Source: Polyangiaceae bacterium
GTDB taxonomy: Bacteria; Myxococcota_A; Polyangia; Polyangiales; Polyangiaceae
Assembly (NCBI GenBank): GCA_016712345.1
Contig: JADJRH010000011.1
Span: 2,294,001 to 2,358,000 of the forward strand
Length of the DNA stretch: 64,000 bases
Direction of reading: 5' to 3'
In this document: piece by piece, positions 8,869 to 17,892 of the stretch
How positions within the stretch are numbered: position 1 is the first letter of the stretch
Layout: every line of letters starts with the position of its first letter
Position numbers and translations under genes: made by a program
The notes under the pieces: generated by a model
Told to the model about the DNA's origin: nothing
Database searches by the model: none
What the model saw: only the letters and a program-made list of their open reading frames with translations

Positions 8869-10437
8869 ATGTTAATCCTGGAAAGTTTCGTCGGGGGCGA
8901 GTGGGTTCGAGGCAGCGGCTCACCGCAGGCCCTTGTCAACCCCACCACCGAAGAGAAAGTCGCGGAGACGAGCACAGTCGGTGTCGACTTTGCGCGCGCC
9001 GTGCAGTTTGCCCGAGTGGAGGGCGGTGCGGCGCTTCGAGCGATGACGTTCGCCGAGCGCGGCGAGATGTTGCGTACACTTTCGCGAGCGATTCATAAAA
9101 ACCGCGACGCGTTGATTGAGCTGGCGATCGCAAACGGTGGCAACACGCGCAGCGACGCCAAGTTTGATATCGACGGCGCGTCGGGAACGCTCGCGTTTTA
9201 TGCCGAACTTGGCAAAGAACTCGGCGCGCAAAAACACCTGCTCGACGGCGATGGAATTCAGCTCGGAAGGTCGCCGCGTTTTTGGGGACAGCACGTGTTT
9301 CTGCCTCGGCGCGGCGTGGCTGTACACATTAACGCGTTCAATTTTCCCGCGTGGGGCTTGGCAGAAAAAGCGGCGTGCGCGCTGCTCGCCGGTATGCCGG
9401 TGATCTCAAAGCCTGCAACGAGCACAGCGCTCGTGTCGTTTCAGATCATGAAACTCTTTAACGAAGCCAACTGCCTGCCGCGCGGTGCGCTCTCGTTTGT
9501 GGCTGGATCGCCGGGGGATTTGCTTTCGCACCTCGGCGGCCAAGACGTGATCGCGTTCACCGGATCAAGCGACACGGGCTCGGCGATTCGACTCATGCCC
9601 AACCTGCAAAAAGCGTCGGTTCGCATCAACGTGGAGGCCGACAGCCTCAACGCCGCGGTGCTCGGTCCCGATGTGTCGCAGGGCTCTGAAACGTATCGCC
9701 TGTTTTTGAACGATGTGTACCGCGACATGACGCAAAAGGCCGGGCAGAAGTGCACGGCGATTCGCCGCGTGTTTGTGCCGCAGGACCAGTTTGAAAATGT
9801 GCGTGACGAGCTTGCGGAAAGGCTGCGCGACACCGGCGTCGGCGATCCTTCGCTGGACGGCATTGTGGTGGGCCCCGTGGCCACCGCTCAACAAAAGCGT
9901 GATGTCACCGCCGGTATTGAGCTGCTCGCCAAAGAAGCCGCAATCGTTGTCGGCTCGGGCCCGTTTGAGCCCAAAGGTGTACCCACCGGCAAAGGGTACT
10001 TTGTGCCGCCCACGTTGCTCGCCGCACAATCGGCCGATCAGCTCGCTCGCGTTCACGATCACGAGGTGTTTGGTCCGTGCTCAACGCTTATTTCCACGTC
10101 GGGCAAAGCCGCCGATGTGGCTGCGCAGGTGGCCAAAGGCGGTGGCGGACTCGTGTCGTCGGTGTACACAGACGATCGGGACTTTGCCGCCGACATGATC
10201 TTCGAAATTGGGCCTTGGCACGGGCGCTTGGTCATGGGCAGCGAGAAGATTGCCGACCAAACGCCGGGCCCCGGAACAGTGCTGCCCCACACCATCCACG
10301 GCGGACCGGGCCGGGCCGGCGGTGGCGAAGAACTTGGCGGCAGCCGCGGACTTTTGTTCTACTCGCAACGAACGGCGGTGCAGGGCTCACGCCCCATTCT
10401 CGAAGCGATTCTTGGTAAAAAAGAAACCAAGGGTTAA
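8869..10437 (+). CDS. Aldehyde dehydrogenase, BoxD / PaaZ-N type
   Basis: 522 residues of the aldehyde dehydrogenase superfamily, closest in pattern to the PaaZ aldehyde dehydrogenase domain and to BoxD (3,4-dehydroadipyl-CoA semialdehyde dehydrogenase of the benzoyl-CoA epoxidation route). The general base Glu is near residue 256 (NVEAD), and the catalytic Cys near residue 295 (KAGQKCTAIRR). There is no C-terminal MaoC hydratase domain, which points to the BoxD-like single-domain form. No other box or paa gene is adjacent, so the pathway is uncertain. ATG at 8869 has AGGTAGG upstream. Confidence 0.85.
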   Translation: MLILESFVGGEWVRGSGSPQALVNPTTEEKVAETSTVGVDFARAVQFARVEGGAALRAMTFAERGEMLRTLSRAIHKNRDALIELAIANGGNTRSDAKFDIDGASGTLAFYAELGKELGAQKHLLDGDGIQLGRSPRFWGQHVFLPRRGVAVHINAFNFPAWGLAEKAACALLAGMPVISKPATSTALVSFQIMKLFNEANCLPRGALSFVAGSPGDLLSHLGGQDVIAFTGSSDTGSAIRLMPNLQKASVRINVEADSLNAAVLGPDVSQGSETYRLFLNDVYRDMTQKAGQKCTAIRRVFVPQDQFENVRDELAERLRDTGVGDPSLDGIVVGPVATAQQKRDVTAGIELLAKEAAIVVGSGPFEPKGVPTGKGYFVPPTLLAAQSADQLARVHDHEVFGPCSTLISTSGKAADVAAQVAKGGGGLVSSVYTDDRDFAADMIFEIGPWHGRLVMGSEKIADQTPGPGTVLPHTIHGGPGRAGGGEELGGSRGLLFYSQRTAVQGSRPILEAILGKKETKG

Positions 10438-10473
10438 ACCGCCTTTTTCACGTCTGGCAGGACACCTTCATCG

Positions 10474-11954
10474 ATGAGCGACGCCGCGCTGATTGGGCAA
10501 ACGATCGCAGGTCGATTTCGGCTCACCGGTTTTATCGGTGAAGGTGCCATGGCCACGGTGTATCGGGGCCTTCAAGACGCGGAGCCGCGCGACGTCGCGG
10601 TGAAGATCATGCACGCGCACCTGGCGCGTGATCCTACCTTTGCCGCTCGATTCAGGCGCGAGGCCAAAGCCGCCGCGGTGCTTCGTCACCCGAACACGGT
10701 GTACATCGTCGACTACGGGGCCGATCGCGATCGCCTGTACATCGCGATGGAACTCATCAGCGGCCAAGATCTGTTTGAAATGCTCGTTTTGGAGCGTCGT
10801 TTCTCCGAAGCGCGCGCCACGCGCATTGTTGCGCAAGTCTGCGATGCGCTCACGGCGGCGCATGCGCGCGGCATCATTCATCGCGATCTCAAGCCCGAAA
10901 ACGTGATGATCATCCAAGATCCGCGCACGGGCGGCGAGCTTGTCAAAGTGCTCGACTTCGGCATCGCCAAAGTTCTCGAACGTGACAAAAACCCTGGCGC
11001 AGGGCCCGATTCATCCAGCGATGAAGCGCCGTCGAGCCTCGTTGCTTCGGCCCTCACCACCGTGGGTGTTGTTGTTGGAACGCCTGCGTACATGTCACCG
11101 GAGCAATGCCGCGCTGAAGCCGTCGACGCCCGCAGCGATGTGTACTCATGCGGCATCCTCCTCTACCAACTCATCTGCGGTCGCACGCCGTTCACGGGCG
11201 ATTCGCCGATTGAGATCGCCATCAACCAAGTGCGCATGCCGCCCGATCCACCGAGCAGCATCGTTCCCGGCATTCATCCTCAGCTCGAACAAATTCTGCT
11301 CAAGTCGCTTGAAAAGTGGCCTGCGCAGCGCCAGCAAAGTGCCGCCGAGTTTCGCGATGAGCTGCTCGCTGTGTTGCCGCTTCTTGCCGATGATCGGCGC
11401 GCCGTTGCAGAAGGCAAACAGCCGCCGTCGCCCGTTTCAATTCGCTTCGAAGATCGAGCGCCGGCGCCGTCGGGCCCGTCGCCGATCTCATCGCCTTCGC
11501 CGACTTCCGGCTCGATGCCGGTTTCAGCTCCTTCGCCGATGTCGCGGCCGGCGCCGTCCTCCGACGAAGCATCCGATCTGGCGGCCACGGTTCGCAAAGA
11601 AGAGGGTTACGGCCCGCAGGGGCGCATTCCCGCGTCGGGTCCACACGGCGCAATGCCCACGCTTTCACCGCGCTTGCCTGCCTCGGTTTCAGGGCCCGTG
11701 TCCTCCGGTCCCGTTTCATCGGGGCCATTTTCCGAGCCCGATCCGAGTGAGATGTTTCCGCGGCCCTACGGTGCTCCCGTCACCGATCCTGAAGCGGCGC
11801 GTCAGCTTCCACAGGCTCAAACCATTCCGCTTCCGCTCGCCAATGTGCGGCCGCCGGCCCCGGCAGCGGTGTACCTTCGTGGCTGATTTTGCTGATCGCG
11901 GTGTTTGTGGGCGTGGGCATGGGCGTCGTGGCCCACTTCGTTTTCAATCGCTGA
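10474..11954 (+). CDS. Ser/Thr protein kinase, C-terminal TM split off by frameshift
   Basis: A Hanks-type kinase. It has the glycine loop GEGAMATVYRG, catalytic HRDLKPEN near residue 136, DFG near residue 162 and the GTPAYMSPEQ block. The kinase domain occupies about residues 1-300, then a Pro/Ser-rich linker follows. The reading frame stops at 11886. In another frame the DNA continues directly with a transmembrane helix (WLILLIAVFVGVGMGVVAHF) ending at 11954. Adding one C to the CCCC run about 45 nt before the stop would give ...PPAPGSGVPSWLILL..., so the full protein is very likely a membrane-anchored kinase of about 490 residues, cut by a one-base deletion or assembly error. Myxobacteria carry many such kinases; substrates unknown. 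Confidence 0.82.
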
Positions 11955-12128
11955 TCTCGCTCTTCTTGGAGTCAGATGTACACATTCGGCACCGCCGTTT
12001 AAGTTGTGTACACAATGACCAATGCCCCTTTCATCGCTCGATCGCGCACAGGTCACTCGCTCCGTTGCCCCGGCCCCCCAAGCGTCCGTGCTCGCTCCGC
12101 GCGGCCGCGGGGGGCCAATGTGTACGCA

Positions 12129-13594
12129 TTATTTGTCGCGCACAAATTCCCCGTGAAAACCGTGCGGAACGCGCTTCGGAAGCTTCACCCGAGCGACCTC
12201 TTTCATGGTGCTCGCGTCGGCCACAAGCAGTTGGCTTCGATTGTCGGCGTGATCGAAAACGTAGGAAAGCAGCCAGCCATCGTCTTCGTTTTTGGCGTTT
12301 TCATCCGCCACAAAGATCGTCTCATCAAGCCTCTGACCCTCGGCCACAGTGAGCAACGTTGCGTTGCCGGTTTCGCGATCGTGCTTGACGACATTGCGCA
12401 TTGCAGGCGGTGAATCGGCCCCGATTTGAGACATGCCGTCGCCGCCGATGGAGTACCCGTAGCGATACGAAAGGCCCTGCCGCGCCGGATTGATGCGCGG
12501 AAACTCCACGATCTCGGCGCCCAGCACCGAGGTTGTGACCTGACCCTTTTGCGTGTCGATCGTAAAGCGCGTGGGAGTGCCCTGTTGACCAAAGTCACCC
12601 GGCCCGTTTGCCCACATGGTTGGGTAGCGAATTGCGTCGAGGTGGATGATCGCGGCGTTCATAGGGTCGTGAAACGCGTTCCACGTGTGGAAGACGAAGC
12701 ATGTGTCCACATTGAACCAAACCACTTCATCCGCCGTGCCGTACCGTGGCATCACGCCGATGCGCGCGCCGTTTTCAGGAGCCCACTTAAATGGGAATGC
12801 CGAGCCGTTGATCGCCGCTTCAAGGTCAAAAACGATCGGCATGTCCATGAACACCGCGTGCGTCTCGGTGAGCTGAAAGTCGTGCATCATGACGCCCTTC
12901 GGCAGCTTGATCTTTTCGCTCGCCACGATTTCGCCGGCGCTGTTTGTGCGGTGATACGCGATCGAAGAATCGAGCAAGCCGTAGCCGAAGAAGAACAGCT
13001 CCCCGTTTTCGGATCGAGTTTGGGATGCGCGGTCATGGCTGTGGCGAGCGCCCCGCCGAAGTCGTACGTGCCGAGAGTCGACAGATCTTTTGCCGAGATC
13101 TCGTAGGGAATGCCCACTTCTTCGAGGCACAAAATGCGGTTTTGATAATGGAGTACACTTGTGTTTGCCGCGTGCGCGGTGAGCCCGGGCGGCCCCGATC
13201 CGCCGTCGTCGGTTTGACCCAAGATCTCCGTTTGCACGTAGCGCGCTCGGTAAAACGGCGCTTTTCCGTTTTCGAGCCGAACGCCGTGAATCATGCCGTC
13301 GCCCAAAAACCAGTGGCCTGACTCCCCGGAAATCGGGTTTGGGCCGTTGCGAAGATAGAGGCCGAGCAGACTCGGAGGCAGCGCGCCCACAATTTCGAGA
13401 TCAAACGCTTCGATCTCGTCGACGGGCGCGAAGTTTTGCCGAAGCCACCACGCCTTGTTCGGATCGTCGGGCAACGGGTCAATCGGATCGGGCTGACTCT
13501 CGCTCGACTCATCGTTGCAACCCACCCACGGTACCGAAAGAAGAGAGGCTCCAAACAGCCCCGCGAAGCGCAAAAAGCGACGTCGATCCATCAT
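12129..13594 (-). CDS. Carotenoid cleavage oxygenase-like protein with Tat/lipobox leader, frameshifted
   Basis: A member of the RPE65/carotenoid oxygenase family, non-haem iron enzymes that split conjugated double bonds. The two halves are in different frames. The N-terminal half starts at 13594 or 13591 with a twin-arginine leader (RRRFLRFAG) and a lipobox ending WVGC. The C-terminal half runs to 12129. They join at CCCC 13001-13004 (plus-strand coordinates), where one extra base restores KLDPKTGELFFFGYG. The four iron-binding His positions appear kept: TAHPKLDP, MMHDF, FHTWNAFH and VPHGFHG. Export through the Tat route would fit a metal cofactor loaded before secretion. Other possible substrates are lignostilbenes. 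Divergent from the S46 peptidase. Confidence 0.8.
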
Positions 13595-13669
13595 GTATAC
13601 AAGCGATAATCCAGCCATAGCGAAGTCGCAATTGGGTTGCAGTTCGCCGCCGTGGTAAGGGCCCCCGCC

Positions 13670-15988
13670 ATGCGAAATCTCCGATTTGCGTGGCCCGCTC
13701 TCGCCGCGCTTCCGCTTGCGCTTGCCGCATGTCCTTCTGAGCCCACCGGTGGAGCCGACACTCCGCCGCAGCCCACCGGCGCCCCTTCCGTTTCTGCGTC
13801 GGCGTCCGCTTCCGCGAGCGCATCCGCCGAGCCGGCAGCAAAAAAGCCAACGTTCGAAAACCCGGGCGGCATGTGGCTGCCCGAGCAAATGCCGGCGCAC
13901 GAAGCCACGCTGAAATCGCTCGGCCTTCAGATCGATCCGGCGGCGCTCGCCAAAGTGGACTCGCCAACCCTTGGCGCCGTCGTGAGCCTCGGCGGCTGCA
14001 CGGGTTCGTTTGTTTCACCCGAAGGGTTGATTGTGACGAACCACCACTGCGTCACCGGCTATCTCGGTTTCGCTTCGGGCAAAGACAAAAAGAACTACGC
14101 CGAGAGCGGTGTTCTGGCAAAAACGCAAGCCGAAGAAGTGTGGGGCGGCCCGAGCGGTCGCATCTTTGTCACACAGCAAATCAAAGACGTCACGGCTGAA
14201 ATGCGCGCCGGCATTGATGCCATCAAAGACGACACCAAGCGCCTTCGTGAAGTGGAGAAACACGCGAAGAGCCTCATTGCCGCGTGCGAAAAAGACCGCC
14301 CTGAAGTTCGGTGCAGCGTGTTGCCCTTCTTCGGCACCGGGCAATACCGCCTTGTGGAACAGCTTGAGTTGAAAGACGTCCGCCTTGTGTACGTTCCACC
14401 GGAGGGCGTGGGCGACTACGGCGGCGAAATTGACAATTGGCGCTGGCCTCGCCACGGCGGCGACTTTTCGTTTCTTCGTGTGTACACAGGAAAAGACGGC
14501 AAGCCGGCGGCGAACGACGCGTCGAACGTGCCGTACAAACCCAAGTTCCACCTGCCTTTTGCATCGTCGGCGCTCCGCGCGGGCGACATGGTGATGGTGG
14601 CCGGCTATCCCGCGCAGACAAGCCGCCTCAAAACCGCAGCTGAAGTGGAAGAAGCCATTTCGTGGGGATTTCCAAAGCGGATCGAAAGCTTCAAAGCGTT
14701 CATTCCGCTGCTTGAGTCGTTCGCCGCAAAGAGCGAAGAGCTGAAGATCAAAACCTCCACGCAGATTCAAGGCTTCTCCAACGGCCTCATCAAAATGCAA
14801 GGCATTGTCGAGGGCTTTGGCAAAGGTGCCCGCCTCGAAGAACGCAAAAAGGCCGACGCGGATCTCGCTGCGTTTATCGACGGCGATCCCACCCGCAAAG
14901 CGCAGTGGGGTGGTGCTATTTCGGCCATCGGCGACCGCCTTGCCGAAGTGCGTACACATCGCGGGCATGACGCCGCCGTGCGCGAAATCCTCGGCACGCC
15001 GCGCATGCTCGGCCAAGCAATGGCCATTGTTCGCCTCGCCGAAGAGCGCGCAAAACCCGATGCCGAGCGCCATCCCGATTTTCAGGAGCGCACGTACAGG
15101 CGCTACGCCGACGCCACGGCGACGTTTCAAAACTACTACGACGTGGAGGTTGAAAAAGCGCTGCTCAACCTCGCGATGGCGCGTACGCATCACGGCGGTT
15201 CTGAAAATTGGCCCAAGTTTGCTCTTGCGTTTGTGGGCAAAGTCACCGAAGCCGATCGACAAAAGAGAATCGCAGCGCTCTACGACAAGACAAAACTCGG
15301 CGACGTGGAGCTTCGCAAAAAGCTCATCAACACGGCCAAAATCGCCGATCTGAAAAAACTAAAAGACCCGCTTATCGACTTTGCGCTCGCAGCGAGGCCC
15401 GTTCAAAAAGAAGTGATTGAGCGCGAGGAAGCGTACGCGGGCGCCATGCTTCTTCTCGCGCCCAAATACGCCGACGCGTTGCGCGCATTCGCCAAGAGCA
15501 AAGGCAAGGGTGATCTCGCTCCCGATGCGAACGGCTAGCTGCGCATCACGTTTGGAACCGTGCGCGGCTACAAACCCACGCCCGATGCTCCTGTGTACAC
15601 ACCGTTCACAACGCTCAGTGAACTCGTTAAGAAACACACGGGCAAGTCACCGTTCAAGGCTCCTCAAGCCGAACTCGACGCATTCAACGCCAAGCGATTT
15701 GGCCCGTATCTGTTTTCCGACGTGAACGATGTTCCCGTCGATTTTCTGTCGGATCTCGACATCACCGGCGGAAATTCAGGCTCACCCACGCTCAACGCCA
15801 AAGGTGAAATTGTGGGCCTCGCCTTCGACGGCAACTACGAAGGTGTTGCTTCCGATTGGCTGTTTCTCCCCGAATCCACGCGAACCATCCACGTCGACAG
15901 CCGATACATGATGTGGATGGCCGACGCCGTTTCCGGCGCGGCATCGCTGCTCAAAGAACTCAAACAACCGGCAGCGTTTGCCAAGTAG
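13670..15988 (+). CDS. S46 family peptidase (DPP7/DPP11 type), interrupted by in-frame TAG
   Basis: S46 peptidases are periplasmic or outer-membrane dipeptidyl peptidases of the chymotrypsin fold. The start at 13670 gives a lipoprotein-like leader (ALAAC). The His region (TNHHCVTGY, near residue 126) is in the first part. The Ser region (GGNSGSPTLN, near residue 703) is in the last part. A TAG at 15536-15538 (codon 623 of 773) lies between them in the same frame, in DANG-stop-LRITFGTVRGY, where relatives carry an ordinary residue such as Ser or Thr. So the protein as written cannot be active. The residue 18 places after the Ser is Gly (FDGN), which is the DPP7-like state; DPP11 has Arg there. 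The leader is followed by a Ser/Ala-rich linker. Confidence 0.82.
15536..15538 (+). other. In-frame amber codon inside S46 peptidase
   Basis: TAG in frame with both flanking conserved blocks; no indel is needed. A single base change from TCG (Ser) would create it. It may be a true nonsense mutation, a base-call error or, least likely, a recoded codon. Confidence 0.8.
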
Positions 15989-16580
15989 CCGCTGCCTGCT
16001 GAAGCGTCCCGCGACGACCGGAAGCGTTTGGACTACTGAAGGTCGTAATCAACACGGGACGCGGAGGTTTTTGTTTCTTTGGCTGCAATGGGTACACATC
16101 ATCGCGATCTCAACCTGACAGGTGATGGACAACGTCGTGCGAGCCTATTGCGGCCAAAATACAAAAAAAACTCCGTGGAACTCCGTGATCTCCGTGCCTC
16201 CTAGGTAACTTCCCTTTAGCGGAACGTTCTGCAAGGCACGGATCCAGTCTTGTCGAGACGTTTGGGACACCCTTGCCCGTCGCCAAGCGGAAAAGCGAAC
16301 AGCGTGGCGCGTCGGGTTCTCCAGATGGAGTTCTGTGGCGAGCGCAGCCACGACGAAAACGAGAGACCGGCGAGACCGGTGGATGGCGACGTGATGGACA
16401 TCTCAAGTCGCCGGACCTCCCAGAACGGGCTCTTTTCTGCTGCATCGACAACTCAACCGCAACGAGTTACTCGCCGTTCGAATGAGGCGCATGCGCCGCT
16501 GGGGAACTCCGTGTTGACTACGACGCGTCAGGAATCGAGACGTCTCAAGTCATTGCGGGGCGCTGAAGCTACCCTCAGGT
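15989..16580. other. Intergenic region holding repeat copy B
   Basis: No gene is seen. It holds the 307-bp repeat copy (16207-16513). Just upstream is a short run of imperfect direct repeats of the type ACTCCGTG around 16170-16195. Confidence 0.6.
16207..16513 (+). repeat. Dispersed 307-bp repeat, copy B
   Basis: By eye, identical to 45229-45534 over the full length except for one extra T (TTTT against TTT in GGGCTCTTTTCTG). It begins AACTTCCCTTTAGCGGAACG and ends CTGGGGAACTCCGTG. No long open frame with family likeness lies inside it. Confidence 0.95.
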
Positions 16581-17819
16581 TCAAAATAGCTCCGCGGCAG
16601 TCCCATCCGCGAAAAGCCACGCTTTGGGCGGCACACTCAACCTTCCCGCACTGATTGAAAGCCACCCCTTGCGCACCAGCTTGTCGGCTGCACGTCGCCG
16701 CTCGTTGGTCCACGCGGGCACACCAAGCGCGTCCGCCGCGGCCGATAAATCAAGCCCTTCCGCAAGCCGCAACCCCAACATGATCCGTTCGCGCAGCCGC
16801 GTTTCGGCCGTCAGCGCCTCCGCGTGTCCCTCGGTCGACGGCCCAGTCAGCGCAGCTCGAATGTACTTTTCGGGATCCGTCTTGTTTCGATAACGGCGCG
16901 CATTCCCATCTCCCGTCGACACCGTTCCGTACGCCGCACACCCCAAACCCACGTAATCAAGCCCGCGCCAATAGCCGAGGTTATGCCGCGATTCGTGCCC
17001 GGCCCGCGCGTAGTTGGAAACCTCGTAGTGCACAAAACCCCTTGTTTCCAAGGCATCCCGCACTGCCAAAAACATGTCGGCAAGTTGATCTTCGGCCAAC
17101 ATCGGCAGCGCGTTTTTTCGCGCCAATTCACCAAACACCGTGCTCGGTTCAATCGTCAGCGCATACGCCGAAACATGGGTAATCCCCGTATCCACAACGC
17201 GACTCACTTCACTCGCCGCGTCTTCCACTGTTTGCGCCGCTCCGCCCGCAACCCCGTAAATCACATCGGCGCTCACCCGCTCCATCCCTGAAGCGAGCGC
17301 TTCTTTCACCGCATGAAGTCCGCCGGTTTCATCGTGCAGCCGCCCCAAAAATTCCAGGCGCTCCCGCCGAAGCCCCTGCACTCCAATGCTCAACCGATTC
17401 ACCCCCACGCCCTTGAGGGAGCGAGCTTTTGCTTCATCAAGTGAACTTGGGTTGGCTTCCGCTGTGATCTCCACATTTGCTTCAAAACAAGCCATTTGAC
17501 GCAGATGGTGGAGCACTCGACCAAGCTCTTCAGCCTTCCAGAGCGAAGGGGTACCTCCGCCGAAAAACACGCTCGCCACCCTCTTCCCAACCAACTCATT
17601 GCGACGCTGCTCCATCTCGGCGATTACCGCGTCTGCGTACCTTTCGTGGGGCACCTCCGCCCGCTCCGTCGCATACGAGACAAAGTCGCAATATGGGCAC
17701 TTTTGCAGGCAATACGGAAAGTGGATGTACACACCACGCGGCTCGCCGCCCGCTCCCGGGTCACCCGTTCCGCTTTGACCCGGTTCACTCGGAACAAAGC
17801 CCGACATTTGCGACGCCAT
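16581..17819 (-). CDS. hemW: HemW-like radical SAM haem chaperone
   Basis: About 412 residues. The radical-SAM cluster motif CLQKCPYC (CxxxCxxC) is preceded by YIHFPY as in HemN/HemW. GGGTPS and EANP blocks follow, then the HemW C-terminal domain. It lacks the longer N-terminal part of the true coproporphyrinogen oxidase HemN. HemW binds haem and passes it to respiratory enzymes. The ATG at 17819 begins a short Gly/Ser-rich N-terminus before the SAM domain. An upstream in-frame start would overlap the divergent RelA/SpoT gene. Confidence 0.87.
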   Translation of the reverse strand: MASQMSGFVPSEPGQSGTGDPGAGGEPRGVYIHFPYCLQKCPYCDFVSYATERAEVPHERYADAVIAEMEQRRNELVGKRVASVFFGGGTPSLWKAEELGRVLHHLRQMACFEANVEITAEANPSSLDEAKARSLKGVGVNRLSIGVQGLRRERLEFLGRLHDETGGLHAVKEALASGMERVSADVIYGVAGGAAQTVEDAASEVSRVVDTGITHVSAYALTIEPSTVFGELARKNALPMLAEDQLADMFLAVRDALETRGFVHYEVSNYARAGHESRHNLGYWRGLDYVGLGCAAYGTVSTGDGNARRYRNKTDPEKYIRAALTGPSTEGHAEALTAETRLRERIMLGLRLAEGLDLSAAADALGVPAWTNERRRAADKLVRKGWLSISAGRLSVPPKAWLFADGTAAELF

Positions 17820-17892
17820 GGCGTGGGTGTTACCCTTTTTTTCGCCGATCGGCGCGACCCTCGCGCGTTTTTGACCCGGCGAGCCCCTCCAC

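Noticed and set aside
16207..16513. Open frames inside the dispersed repeat
   Set aside because: Identical frames recur in copy D only because the DNA is repeated; peptide is Arg/Ser-rich without any motif.
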